A stretch of 64,000 nucleotides of DNA from contig NZ_JADPCH010000011.1 in NCBI RefSeq assembly GCF_015670745.1, forward strand, positions 1 to 64,000, in the 5' to 3' direction. This document shows positions 1 through 8,441 of this stretch, piece after piece. Position 1 is the stretch's first letter. Each line of letters opens with the position of its first letter. The stretch is from Collinsella aerofaciens. GTDB lineage: Bacteria; Actinomycetota; Coriobacteriia; Coriobacteriales; Coriobacteriaceae. Both the position numbers and the translations under genes were made by a program. The notes beneath the pieces were generated by a model. That model was not told the DNA's origin and ran no database searches. It saw nothing but the letters and a program-made list of their open reading frames with translations.

Positions 1-22
1 GATGTTTTGGTAATGCCAGCGA

Positions 23-122
23 GCGGGCGCCAGAGCGAACAAATTGGCATGAAAAGAGGACGGCATAGACCTTCTGGTCATGCCGTCCTCTTTGAATGAC
101 AAGTTGTCGCTCTGGCGCCCGC
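23..122. repeat. Inverted-repeat element around a terminator
   Basis: The arms at 23-42 and 104-122 are near-perfect inverted complements; each contains GGCGCCAGAGCGA or its complement, with one single-base gap. They enclose the hairpin terminator at 53-93. The element lies downstream of htpG, beyond the palindromes at 123-208. It carries no ORF. It may be a non-autonomous insertion or an elaborated terminator; the sequence does not decide. Confidence 0.6.
53..93. terminator. Bidirectional hairpin terminator downstream of htpG
   Basis: The arms 53-66 and 80-93 (AAAGAGGACGGCAT and its complement) pair perfectly, and GACC/GGTC continue the stem around a TTCT loop. A T run follows on the minus strand (htpG direction) and a TTT on the plus strand, so it could stop transcription from either side. 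Confidence 0.75.
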
Positions 123-208
123 GCAGCGTCGACTGGTCCGCCGTTCGTTAGAACGGCGGAACTGAGGGCAGCGTCGAGCTGTTACGCGGTTTGGTAAAAC
201 CGCGTAAC
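123..208. repeat. Two tandem REP-like palindromes with GCAGCGTCGA head
   Basis: Unit 1 is GCAGCGTCGA (123-132) followed by a palindrome with 9-bp arms, CCGCCGTTC at 138-146 and its complement at 151-159, loop GTTA. Unit 2 is GCAGCGTCGA (168-177) followed by a palindrome with 12-bp arms, GTTACGCGGTTT at 181-192 and its complement at 197-208, loop GGTA. Unit 2 sits 7 bp past the htpG stop codon. A copy with one mismatch lies at 55847-55887, against the glmM stop codon. The head-plus-hairpin layout resembles REP sequences; no RAYT transposase is in the window. Confidence 0.7.
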
Positions 209-215
209 GACCCAA

Positions 216-2240
216 CTACATCAAGTTGCAAACAGCCGCCGCGAAGGCAACGGGATCCTCGGGGAGAATGCCCTCGACCAGCAAAGCCTGGTCATAGAGC
301 AGACCGGAGTACTGCTTGATCTTGTCGGCGTCGCCTGCCTTCTGGGCAGCGACAAGCTTGTCAAAGACCGGGTGCTTGGCGTTGAGCTCGAGCACGCGTT
401 GGCTCTTGGGCATGCCGTCGGGCGCGCCCTCGGGTCCCTTCTGGAGCACCTTCTCCATCTCGAGCGAAAGCGGGCCCTCGGTGGTGATGCAAGCGGGGGC
501 ATCGGTCAGGCGCGCGGAGACGGCAACCTTCTCGACCTTGTCGCCGAGTGCCTCCTTCATGGCGTTAAAGAGGTCCTCGTTCTCCTTGGTGGCGTCCTCG
601 GCCTCCTTTTTCTCGTCCTCGGTCGCCAGGTCAAGATCACCGGTTGCGACGTTCTTGAGCTCCAGGTGACGATCCTCAACCTCGGGCTCGGCACCATCGG
701 CCACGGCCTTCTCGGCAGCCTCGCGGGCGGCATCGTCCTCGTAGATCTTGGGCATATCGGCGGCAACGTACTCACGCATAGCCTGGAAGGTGAACTCATC
801 CACGTCCTGCGTCAGCAGCAGCACGTCATAGCCGCGGTCGAGCACGCCCTTTACCACGGGCATCTTGGCCAAGCGCTCACGCGAGTCGCCGGCGGCGTAG
901 TAGATGGCCTTCTGATCCTCGGGCATGCCCTTGGCATACTCGGCCAGGGTAATCATCTTCTGTTCCTTGGCAGACCAGAACAGCAACAGATCGGCGAGCT
1001 CATCGGCCTTCATGCCATAGCTCGAGTAGATGCCGTACTTAAGACCGCGGCCAAAGTTCTCAAAGAACTTCTCGTAGGCCTCGCGGTCGTTGTCACGCAT
1101 ATCCTCAAGGTCGGCGGTGATCTTCTTTTCCACACGCTTGGCGATGGCCTTGAGCTGACGGTTCTGCTGCAGCGTCTCACGCGAGATGTTGAGCGACACA
1201 TCGGCGGAATCCACGACGCCGCGGACAAAGTTGTAGTAGTCGGGCAGCAGGTCGTCGCACTTCTCCATGATCAGGACGTTGGAGCTGTAGAGTGCCAGAC
1301 CCTTCTCGTAATCCTTGCTGTACAGATCGAACGGCGCGCGGCCCGGCACAAACAGCAGGGCATCGTACTCGAGCGTGCCCTCGGCATGGAAGCTGATGGT
1401 GCGCGCCGGATCGTCAAAGTCGTGGAACGTGGACTTGTAGAACTCGTCGTAGTCCTTCTGCTCGACATCGGAGCTGCGCTTCTTCCAGATCGGTGTCATG
1501 GAATTGACGGTCTCGAGCTCCTGGTAGTCCTCGTACTCGGGCTTGTAATCGTCGCCGGCGTCCTCGGGCTTGGGTTTCTGGCGGCTCTTGGACACCATCA
1601 TCTGAATCGGGTAGCGCACATAGTTGCTGTACTGCTGAATCAGGCTCTTGAGACCCCACTCGGTCAGGAAGCGATCGTAGGTCTCGGCCTCGCCGTCGGC
1701 GTCGAGCTTCTCGTTCTCACGCAGCGTCAGAATGACATCGGTACCGTGCTCGGCGCGCTCGCCGTCCTCGATGGTATAGCCCTCAAGACCATCAGACTCC
1801 CACACGTGAGCGGTGTCCTCGCCATAGGCGCGGCTGACGACCTTCACATGGCTGGCGACCATAAAAGCCGAGTAGAAGCCCACGCCAAACTGGCCGATAA
1901 TATCGACATCGGAGCCCTGCCGCTCGGCGTTCTCGGTCTTAAACTCCTCGGAGCCGGAATGCGCGATGGTACCCAGATTGCGCTCGAGCTCCTCGGCGGT
2001 CATACCGATGCCGTTATCCGAAATAGTGATCGTGCGGGCATCCTTATCAAAGGAGACACGAATGGCCAGGTCGCTCTGGTCGAGCTTGACGCTCGAATCC
2101 TGCAGGCTCTTAAAGTTGAGCTTGTCGACGGCATCGCTCGCGTTGGAGATAAGCTCGCGCAGGAAGATTTCCTTATTGGTGTAGATGGAGTTGATCATGA
2201 GGTCGAGCAGTTTTTTGCTCTCGGTCTTAAATTGACGCAT
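216..2240 (-). CDS. htpG: HSP90-family chaperone HtpG
   Basis: Cytosolic ATP-dependent chaperone that helps client proteins fold and recover from stress. The 674-residue length and domain order fit full-length HtpG. The N-terminal GHKL ATPase domain shows the ELISNASDA helix (about residues 29-37), DNGIGMT (about 75-81) and a glycine-rich lid GQFGVGFYSAFM (about 116-127). The middle domain holds a conserved arginine in NISRETLQQN (about 353-362), and a charged C-terminal dimerisation region follows. It is transcribed alone: the next upstream gene ends about 200 bp away and the downstream side holds two palindromes and a terminator. No CIRCE or HAIR operator is visible upstream. Confidence 0.97.
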   Translation of the reverse strand: MRQFKTESKKLLDLMINSIYTNKEIFLRELISNASDAVDKLNFKSLQDSSVKLDQSDLAIRVSFDKDARTITISDNGIGMTAEELERNLGTIAHSGSEEFKTENAERQGSDVDIIGQFGVGFYSAFMVASHVKVVSRAYGEDTAHVWESDGLEGYTIEDGERAEHGTDVILTLRENEKLDADGEAETYDRFLTEWGLKSLIQQYSNYVRYPIQMMVSKSRQKPKPEDAGDDYKPEYEDYQELETVNSMTPIWKKRSSDVEQKDYDEFYKSTFHDFDDPARTISFHAEGTLEYDALLFVPGRAPFDLYSKDYEKGLALYSSNVLIMEKCDDLLPDYYNFVRGVVDSADVSLNISRETLQQNRQLKAIAKRVEKKITADLEDMRDNDREAYEKFFENFGRGLKYGIYSSYGMKADELADLLLFWSAKEQKMITLAEYAKGMPEDQKAIYYAAGDSRERLAKMPVVKGVLDRGYDVLLLTQDVDEFTFQAMREYVAADMPKIYEDDAAREAAEKAVADGAEPEVEDRHLELKNVATGDLDLATEDEKKEAEDATKENEDLFNAMKEALGDKVEKVAVSARLTDAPACITTEGPLSLEMEKVLQKGPEGAPDGMPKSQRVLELNAKHPVFDKLVAAQKAGDADKIKQYSGLLYDQALLVEGILPEDPVAFAAAVCNLM

Positions 2241-2441
2241 GTGCAGTCCTTTCGCGCTACCCCTGTCCGCAAAAACGGCCCGGTTGCCCGAGCCGCCTCG
2301 CAGACCTGCTATGTTCAGACTTAGATTTTATAACCTATTAGCGCGCATATATACATACGGAATTGAAAAACTGTATGTTGCAATACCCCATGCGCCAATT
2401 GTCGAGGAGTGTCCCAAACTGCCGGCAGGAAAGGAACGTCC

Positions 2442-2942
2442 CTATCTGCCATCTACGCGCTTGGCCATCCAAGCATGGGGCTGGCCCTCGTCTTCGTAGT
2501 CCACCGGGGCAATCTGCGTGTAGCCCGCCTTGGCATAGAGCGGCAGCACGTATTCCTGAGCATGCAGCTTAATGAGCTTGGCGCCGGCATCACGCGCGCA
2601 CGTATCACTGGCCTCGACAATCTTGCTCGCCAAACCGCGACGGCGCATGCTCGGCAGCACGGCCACGCGCCCCATAATGTAGGTCTCCCCCGCCGCGACG
2701 CCTTCGTCCAAGTCGCACGCCGGCGACACCGGAGCCTCTGCATCAGCCGCGCGCTCAAGCTCTTCGGGAAACACGCGCGAGCAACCGGCGAGCTCGCCGT
2801 CTACATAGAGCGTCACATGAATGCAGTCAGAAGCCTCATCGATCTGGTCGAACTCATTCTCGTAGCCCTGCTCGTCCATAAAAACGACGCGGCGCACCAA
2901 CGCCGCGTCATCAAAGCATCCCGTCTTAAGTTGAATATCCAT
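2442..2942 (-). CDS. GNAT-family N-acetyltransferase
   Basis: Predicted acetyl-CoA-dependent acyltransferase of 166 residues. The acetyl-CoA pyrophosphate loop is visible as VLPSMRRRGLASKIV, preceded by the beta strand YIMGRVAV, and LHAQEYVLPLYAKAGY is the typical C-terminal GNAT helix and strand. The ElaA/YjcF-like pattern suggests a small-molecule or peptide substrate, which I cannot name. The ATG at 2942 is preferred over one six codons upstream because GAAGGGGC sits just before it. It is last in the minus-strand run after wzz-cpsD-cpsB, 39 bp past the cpsB stop. Confidence 0.85.
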   Translation of the reverse strand: MDIQLKTGCFDDAALVRRVVFMDEQGYENEFDQIDEASDCIHVTLYVDGELAGCSRVFPEELERAADAEAPVSPACDLDEGVAAGETYIMGRVAVLPSMRRRGLASKIVEASDTCARDAGAKLIKLHAQEYVLPLYAKAGYTQIAPVDYEDEGQPHAWMAKRVDGR

Positions 2943-2981
2943 GGCTGCCCCTTCATTCAATGCGAACGTTAGGGACAGATT

Positions 2982-3632
2982 TTAGCGAAAATGAGCTCCG
3001 CGCACGCTAAACTTCGCGCGAGCCTTCGCCAGGCAATCGTAATGACCCACGTTATGGGCATCGCTCGCGATGAAGCTGTACAGGTTCTGATCGAACAGGC
3101 GCTGTGCCGGCTTTTTCTCGCGACCAAAGCGACCGCCGGCAATAAAGTCCGCCGAAGCCTGCAGCTTGCAGCCCATATCGACCAGGCGCTCCGCCACGCT
3201 TACATCCTTTTGAACCGCACGATAGCGCTCAGGATGAGCGATGATCACCTGGTAGCCACGGCACTGCAAATCGTAAATCGTGTTCTCGTACTCTCTAAAC
3301 GCATACGCATCGGCATGCGTCGAAAGCTCGAGCAGAAACTCGTTGGTTCCATCGAAATGCAAGTGCTCCGCGGCATCGATACCAAGCTCAACGAGCTTTC
3401 GATGGTTGACCTCGAAGCCCATCTGGAGCGGAAAACCGTCAGCGTTATCACGCAGCAGCTCAAAGGCATCCCACATCTTGTCGTAATCAAAATAGGGATC
3501 ACGACAGTGCGGGGTGCAAACGATTCTGGTTACACCGGCCCGCTTGGCAGCCTCGAGCATCGCCAAGCTCTCATCGAGATCGGCGGCGCCGTCGTCTACA
3601 CCCGGCAAGATATGGCAATGAATGTCACGCAT
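2982..3632 (-). CDS. cpsB: CpsB/YwqE-type PHP tyrosine phosphatase, C-terminally short
   Basis: Metal-dependent protein tyrosine phosphatase of the PHP family; it dephosphorylates the tyrosine kinase encoded next door and so tunes polysaccharide polymerisation or export. Metal-binding motifs are all present: DIHCHILPGVDDG at the N-terminus, TPHCRDPYF, EVNHRK, AHPERY and SDAHN near the C-terminus. At 216 residues it is about 25-40 shorter than usual family members, which carry another helix and an ENP-like motif after SDAHN. The stop codon lies inside an AGGGACAGATTTT motif resembling intergenic repeats elsewhere in the window, so the tail may have been lost by rearrangement. It starts 17 bp after cpsD. 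Confidence 0.88.
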   Translation of the reverse strand: MRDIHCHILPGVDDGAADLDESLAMLEAAKRAGVTRIVCTPHCRDPYFDYDKMWDAFELLRDNADGFPLQMGFEVNHRKLVELGIDAAEHLHFDGTNEFLLELSTHADAYAFREYENTIYDLQCRGYQVIIAHPERYRAVQKDVSVAERLVDMGCKLQASADFIAGGRFGREKKPAQRLFDQNLYSFIASDAHNVGHYDCLAKARAKFSVRGAHFR

Positions 3633-3649
3633 AGGTCAGCCTTAATCAA

Positions 3650-4387
3650 CTAAACGTTTGCTCGGTTGGTGAAGATGCCCTTTTTGGAAGTCCCCTGATC
3701 GTCGGAGCCCTTCTTCACCTTCTTACCGTCCTTGGTGTAGTAGGAGTAGTAGTACTCGCTGGTCTCGGTCTCGCAGTAGTTCATAACGGTACCGATGAGC
3801 TTGACCTTCTCGGACTTCTTAAGCTGACCGATGGCGTTGAGCGCCTCCTCGCGCTTGGTGAAGTCCTCGCGCACCACGAACAGCGTGCCGTCGGTCAGGC
3901 TGGCAATCTCGGCAGCATCGATGAAGGTGCCGACCGGGGGAGCATCAAAGATGACGTACTGGAACTTGGCGGACAGTGCCTTTACCAGCTTGGCAAAGCG
4001 GTGAGAGACGATGATGTCGGCAGGATTGGGAATATGCGGCTCAGCATCGAGGAAGTAGAAGTTCTTCTGACCCGTCTCGACAATTGCCTGGTCAATGGAG
4101 ATCTGCTCGGAAAGGACCGCATAGAGTCCGCCGCGCGAACGAACGCCGAGCATATCGGAAAGGGACCTGCGGCGCATATCGGCCTCGACCAGGAGCACGG
4201 ACTTGCCGCTCGTGGCGATTGCCTGAGCAAGGTTGATGGAAACCGTAGACTTGCCCTCGTTGGGAATCGAGGAGGTAACGGTGATGGTGCGAATGGGGTC
4301 GTCCACGCTCGCAAAGCGGATGTTGGCCAGAAGGGTCTTGGCGGCATTCTGTACAACGAGCTTATCGGTGTTCTTTGCCTTAGCCAT
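3650..4387 (-). CDS. cpsD: CpsD/CapB-type bacterial tyrosine kinase
   Basis: BY-kinase that autophosphorylates on a C-terminal tyrosine cluster and works with the Wzz/CapA-like membrane protein to control capsule or exopolysaccharide chain length. Walker A is SSIPNEGKSTVSINLAQ (about residues 39-55), the Walker A' motif is VLLVEADMRR, and a Walker B-like segment is YVIFDAPPVG. The tail holds SEYYYSYYTKDGKK, the expected tyrosine-rich substrate region. The gene begins 2 bp after the wzz stop codon, so co-translation with its activator is likely. Confidence 0.93.
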   Translation of the reverse strand: MAKAKNTDKLVVQNAAKTLLANIRFASVDDPIRTITVTSSIPNEGKSTVSINLAQAIATSGKSVLLVEADMRRRSLSDMLGVRSRGGLYAVLSEQISIDQAIVETGQKNFYFLDAEPHIPNPADIIVSHRFAKLVKALSAKFQYVIFDAPPVGTFIDAAEIASLTDGTLFVVREDFTKREEALNAIGQLKKSEKVKLIGTVMNYCETETSEYYYSYYTKDGKKVKKGSDDQGTSKKGIFTNRANV

Positions 4388-4389
4388 GC

Positions 4390-5046
4390 CTATTTACCAC
4401 CTTTCATAGCCGGAATTCGGCCAACAACGGGAATGCCCAGGAGCTCTTCTGCCTCTTCGGCACCGCGAATGCGGGTGTTGAGCATGTCTGCCAAAACGAC
4501 ATAGGCAACTGCGATAAAGATGCCCGCGAGGAACGCGACAGCAACGTACAGCATACGCTTGGGACCGCTGGGGGCTTCGGGGGTCTTAGCCTCGTCGATA
4601 ACGTTGATGCTCTGGGCAGCGCCGACGTTCTGAGCGACCGTACTCACTGAGCTAGCTATGGCCTTTGCGACCTCAGCCGTCTCCTTGGCATCGGTGCCGG
4701 TAACCGAAAGCGTAATGACACGCGTGGTGGTCTCGGAGGAAACAGACACCTTGTAGTCATCCAGATCGGTGAGGCCCAGTTCCTTGGCGGCGCCGCTCTT
4801 AACGCTATCGCTATCCAACAGCGTGGCAATATCGTTGGAAAGCATCTGGCTCGCCGAGAGATCGTTGTAGCTCATCTGACCGCTATCGTCGGTCTTGGCG
4901 AGAATGTACATGCTCGTCGTCGCGGTATAGGTGTTGTCCATCGCAACGAAGGACACGATGCCCATGGCGATCGCGCAGACCACCGGAAGGGTGATGACCA
5001 GCTGAAGGTGCTTCTTCAGCAGCTGGAACAGTTCGAGAAGGGTCAT
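4390..5046 (-). CDS. Wzz/CapA-like polysaccharide co-polymerase and kinase activator
   Basis: Membrane protein of 218 residues with the Wzz layout: a short cytoplasmic N-terminus, TM1 at about residues 16-36, an extracytoplasmic helical domain, and TM2 at about 166-188 after the PSGPKR proline-rich motif. In Firmicutes and Actinobacteria such proteins dock the separate tyrosine kinase through the C-terminal cytoplasmic tail, here ending GIPVVGRIPAMKGGK. It is first in an operon with cpsD and cpsB. No flippase, polymerase or glycosyltransferase is adjacent, so the polysaccharide served must be encoded elsewhere. Confidence 0.88.
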   Translation of the reverse strand: MTLLELFQLLKKHLQLVITLPVVCAIAMGIVSFVAMDNTYTATTSMYILAKTDDSGQMSYNDLSASQMLSNDIATLLDSDSVKSGAAKELGLTDLDDYKVSVSSETTTRVITLSVTGTDAKETAEVAKAIASSVSTVAQNVGAAQSINVIDEAKTPEAPSGPKRMLYVAVAFLAGIFIAVAYVVLADMLNTRIRGAEEAEELLGIPVVGRIPAMKGGK

Positions 5047-5187
5047 GCAGCTTGCCTTTCATTTCCCCAGTTCGGATTGACAAAACTGTCCGTATGTTAT
5101 CGCATCTTTTTACCGAGACCAAACTCTATACATAAGAAACAGGCTCTCCTGTAAAAATGTCGGAAGCAATCGTAAAATTGCACAACA

Positions 5188-5216
5188 ACGCCGCACCCGA
5201 AAGTCAAATGCGGCGT
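5188..5216 (-). terminator. Likely terminator after the PhoR-like kinase gene
   Basis: The arms ACGCCGCA and TGCGGCGT (5209-5216 and 5188-5195) form an 8-bp stem 26 bp past the stop codon of the sensor kinase. The tail TGTTGTG is only partly T-rich, so strength is uncertain. Confidence 0.5.
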
Positions 5217-5241
5217 CTGCATCAATATCTATGTTGTATCG

Positions 5242-6666
5242 CTATGCGAATGGCTCGTCCTGCCGTATGGGAAACGTCACCGTAATGGTGGTTCCCACGC
5301 CCAACTCGCTCGACAGATCGAGCGTGGCGTGATGATACAGGGCCGCATGCTTGACAATGGCAAGCCCCAGACCGGTTCCGCCGCGCGCCTTGGACCTACT
5401 CTTGTCCACGCGATAGAACCGCTCAAATACCTTGCCCTGTTCTTCAGGCGCGATACCGATTCCCGTGTCGGCGACCGCAAGGAACGGATGGCCTTCGTCG
5501 TTGGTGCCGCACTGCAGCGTAACCGCACCGCCGGGTCGATTGTAGCGGATGGCGTTGCTCGCCAGATTATAGATGAGCTCGTCAATCAAGCGCGACACGC
5601 CTTCGATGACCACAGGCTTGGTCTCATGACTTATCGTCACATTCGCCTGACGGGCGACCTGTTCAAGACGCTGCTCAACCGCGTAGATGGCACGCGAGAG
5701 CTCAATAGGCTCCGTGGAACCAATGGGCACCGCCTCGCCCTCAGTTGCACGCTCGGCCTCGTCCAAGTTAGACAGCGTAAGGATATCGTTGACAAGCGCT
5801 GCCAAGCGGCCCGCCTCACGATAGATGCGACCGCCAAAGTTGCGCAGGTCGCCCTCGCCCTCGACCATGCCGTTTGCGATGAGCTCGGCATAGCCCGAAA
5901 TCGCCGTAAGCGGCGTCTTGAGCTCATGGGTGATATTCGCCGTGAACTCGCGGCGCATACGGTCGTTGTCCGCTAGCACCGCCATTTGGCGCTTGAGTTC
6001 CTGGCGCTGCGACTCGATACGCTCAAGCATGGGGACCATCTCGGCATAGGCGTGCTCATAGCTACGGCGTGGGTGGTCCAAATCCACCTCTTGCAACGGC
6101 GCGATGATGGCACGGGACTCGCGGCGCGCCATAAAAAACGAGAGTACCGCACCCGCTGCTGCGATAAGCAGCATCGGCGCCACCATCGACAGCAAAATCG
6201 CCGTAACGCCAGGCTGGGCCTGCGCCAAGCGGACAACCTGGCCGTTATCAAGGGCGACGGCGCGATACAGCATAATCTCGTCGAGCGTAGAGCTTGCGCG
6301 CTCCGCGGAACCCAAACCACTCTCAAAGGCCTCGATGACCTCGGGGCGATCGCCATGGTTGGGCAGTGCGGAAGGCGACGCCTCGTTGTCGTAGGCAACC
6401 GATCCATCCTTGTTAATCAGCGTGATTCGCAAGTCCTCGCGATCAAGGCTACGCAAGAACGGGATGGGCTCCTGCTGTTCGTCGAGAGCGGCAGCAATGA
6501 GCTCGGTTTCCTGCGCCAGATTGGTACTCGTGGCATCCGCCAAGGTGTTTTGCACAAAGAACGCACCCAGCACCGTAAACGCCACGATAACCGCCATGGC
6601 GCAGACAAAGATCGTCACAAAAACGCGGTGCGACAGCGTATGTTTTCCCTGGGGGGCGAAGACCAC
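5242..6666 (-). CDS. Sensor histidine kinase, PhoR-like
   Basis: Membrane sensor kinase of 474 residues. TM1 lies at about residues 17-40, an extracytoplasmic region of about 110 residues follows, then TM2 at about 158-180. The HisKA phosphoacceptor is in ITHELKTPLTAISGYAEL and the HATPase domain shows NAIRYNRPGG (N box), ADTGIGIAPEEQ (G1) and GGTGLGLAIVKH (G2). It is co-transcribed with the response regulator gene that ends 3 bp upstream. A pstB gene lies just upstream of the pair, which together with the PhoR-like architecture suggests phosphate sensing. That role is inferred from context. Confidence 0.9.
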   Translation of the reverse strand: MVFAPQGKHTLSHRVFVTIFVCAMAVIVAFTVLGAFFVQNTLADATSTNLAQETELIAAALDEQQEPIPFLRSLDREDLRITLINKDGSVAYDNEASPSALPNHGDRPEVIEAFESGLGSAERASSTLDEIMLYRAVALDNGQVVRLAQAQPGVTAILLSMVAPMLLIAAAGAVLSFFMARRESRAIIAPLQEVDLDHPRRSYEHAYAEMVPMLERIESQRQELKRQMAVLADNDRMRREFTANITHELKTPLTAISGYAELIANGMVEGEGDLRNFGGRIYREAGRLAALVNDILTLSNLDEAERATEGEAVPIGSTEPIELSRAIYAVEQRLEQVARQANVTISHETKPVVIEGVSRLIDELIYNLASNAIRYNRPGGAVTLQCGTNDEGHPFLAVADTGIGIAPEEQGKVFERFYRVDKSRSKARGGTGLGLAIVKHAALYHHATLDLSSELGVGTTITVTFPIRQDEPFA

Positions 6667-6669
6667 GGG

Positions 6670-7422
6670 TTACTCCTCCGATGCGGTGGCCGCGGTGTCG
6701 TCACCTTCGGCACCATCACCGGCAGAAGGCTCGGCCAAGCGGTAGCCCACGCCGCGCACGGTCTCGATGGCGCTGGCATGCTCGCCCAGTTTTTGGCGAA
6801 GCGTCTGCACGTGCACGTCAACGGTGCGCGAACCGCCGTCGAAGTCCCAGCCCCACACGCTCTGCAGCAACGACTCGCGGGTAAAGACCACGCCGGGCTT
6901 GCGCATGAGGTACTCGAGCAGGTCGAACTCGCGCAGGGTGAGCTTAAGCGACTCGCCGGCAACAGTCACCTCACGATGGCTGGGCGAGAGCACAATGTCG
7001 CCCACGCTGAGCACATCGCTTGCCTGTTTGACCATGCCGCCGCGACGCAGCAGTGCGCGGCAGCGGCTGGCGAGCTCCATGAGCGAAAACGGCTTAGTCA
7101 GGTAATCGTCGGCACCGCCATCGAGCGCCATCACCTTGTCGAGCTCGGTATCCTTGGCGGTAAGCATCATGATGGGCACCGTCGCCGTCAGGCGATCGGC
7201 ACGCAGTCGACGCATAATCGCCAAGCCATCGGTATCGGGCAGCATGATGTCGAGCAGGACGGCATCGGGTACCCGTCGCGCCACGGCAGCCTTAAACTCA
7301 CCGTCGCACGAAAAGCCTTCGGCCTCAATCCCCTGCTTGCGCAGCGCATAGACCGTCAAATCCCTGATGTTGTCATCGTCCTCGACGTAATAGATCATGT
7401 TGAACCCCTTTGCGGCCGGCAT
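6670..7422 (-). CDS. OmpR/PhoB-family response regulator
   Basis: A receiver domain (residues 10-125, acidic pocket EDDD, phosphoacceptor Asp in DAVLLDIMLPDTDG, conserved Lys in YLTKPF) is followed by a winged-helix DNA-binding domain (about 130-230, with LTLREFDLLEYLMRKPGVVFTRE and SRTVDVHVQTLRQKLG). The C-terminal tail after about residue 232 is acidic and low-complexity, ending in DDTAATASEE. The partner kinase follows after 3 bp. The nearby pstB makes it a candidate PhoB/PhoP-type regulator of phosphate uptake. Confidence 0.93.
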   Translation of the reverse strand: MPAAKGFNMIYYVEDDDNIRDLTVYALRKQGIEAEGFSCDGEFKAAVARRVPDAVLLDIMLPDTDGLAIMRRLRADRLTATVPIMMLTAKDTELDKVMALDGGADDYLTKPFSLMELASRCRALLRRGGMVKQASDVLSVGDIVLSPSHREVTVAGESLKLTLREFDLLEYLMRKPGVVFTRESLLQSVWGWDFDGGSRTVDVHVQTLRQKLGEHASAIETVRGVGYRLAEPSAGDGAEGDDTAATASEE

Positions 7423-7462
7423 GACCGCATCTTAACCCTAAAGGTACCTTTACTAGATGGTA

Positions 7463-8338
7463 TCAGCCAAAACGCCCCGTCAAATAATCCGCCGTGCGCG
7501 GATCGGTCGGATTCTTGAAGAGTTGCGCGGTGGGCGCGTGCTCCACCAGCTCACCCAGCAAAAAGAATGCGACCGAATCGGAGATACGCGCCGCCTGCTG
7601 CATATTGTGCGTAACGACCACGAGCGTGCAGGTCTCTTTGAGCTCGCAGGCCAGCTGCTCCACCACCAGCGTCGACACAGGGTCGAGTGCCGAGGTCGGC
7701 TCGTCCATCAGCAGAATGTCGGGCTGCACGGCAAGTGCGCGGGCGATGCACAGACGCTGCTGCTGGCCGCCCGAAAGACCCAGACCCGACTCTTTGAGCT
7801 TGTCCTTGACCTCATCCCATAGCGCAGCGCGACGAAGGGAATCCTCGACCAGCTCGTCGAGCACGACGCGGTCGCGCACTCCCATGCCGCGAGGACCGTA
7901 GGCGACGTTGTCGTAGATGCTCATGGGAAACGGGTTGGGGCGCTGGAACACCATGCCCACGCGCTGGCGCAAGCGGCAGATGTCGTAGTCGCCCAGGATA
8001 TCTTGACCATCGAGCGCAATCTTGCCCTCGATGCGGCAATCCTTGATGCCGTCGTTCATGCGGTTAAAGCAGCGCAGCAACGTGGACTTTCCGCAGCCCG
8101 AAGGCCCGATGAACGAGGTGATCTGCTTGTCGCGGATCTTGATATTCACGTCCTTGAGCGCATGATGGTCGCCATAGAACAGGTCGAGGCCCTCGACATC
8201 GATGCGCGTCGGCGAGGCGGCAAGATCCTCTGCCGTGGGGCGAGTCGCATCCCCAACCTCGCGCTCGCGCGCGGCCTCGGCCTGCGCTTTCATGAGTTCT
8301 TCAAGCTCCGTGGGCTCCACAGCCGCAGCAGCCGTCAT
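7463..8338 (-). CDS. pstB: Phosphate ABC transporter ATP-binding protein PstB
   Basis: Cytoplasmic ATPase that powers PstCA-mediated phosphate import. Walker A is [11 protein letters not shown], the signature is LSGGQQQR, Walker B is [13 protein letters not shown], and the switch histidine lies in VVVTHNM. CFNRMND after Walker A is a PstB hallmark. The 291-residue protein has an N-terminal extension of about 50 residues before the ABC domain, longer than usual. The ATG at 8338 is chosen because GGAGGT lies 7 bases upstream. No pstS, pstC, pstA or phoU is adjacent; the permease genes must lie elsewhere. Confidence 0.94.
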   Translation of the reverse strand: MTAAAAVEPTELEELMKAQAEAAREREVGDATRPTAEDLAASPTRIDVEGLDLFYGDHHALKDVNIKIRDKQITSFIGPSGCGKSTLLRCFNRMNDGIKDCRIEGKIALDGQDILGDYDICRLRQRVGMVFQRPNPFPMSIYDNVAYGPRGMGVRDRVVLDELVEDSLRRAALWDEVKDKLKESGLGLSGGQQQRLCIARALAVQPDILLMDEPTSALDPVSTLVVEQLACELKETCTLVVVTHNMQQAARISDSVAFFLLGELVEHAPTAQLFKNPTDPRTADYLTGRFG

Positions 8339-8441
8339 ACCGCATACCTCCACATCGATATCAATTCAGCAGTATCGATAGTAGGAATCGCGGCTCATAT
8401 GCACGTGAGCGCATTGTCAAGTGTTTGTAAGGGCACACTGG

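Noticed and set aside
372-2324. 650-codon open frame on the plus strand opposite htpG
   Set aside because: It mirrors a certain HtpG gene and has the Leu/Val/Gly/His-rich composition typical of antisense frames in GC-rich, codon-biased genes; no ribosome site or domain.
2241-2441. CIRCE or HAIR heat-shock operator upstream of htpG
   Set aside because: Neither consensus is found. Only ACATAC/GTATGT (2353-2378) forms a weak inverted repeat, too short to call.
5986-7518. 510-codon plus-strand frame across the PhoBR-like genes
   Set aside because: It spans two clear genes and their junction in antisense, and shows no motif.
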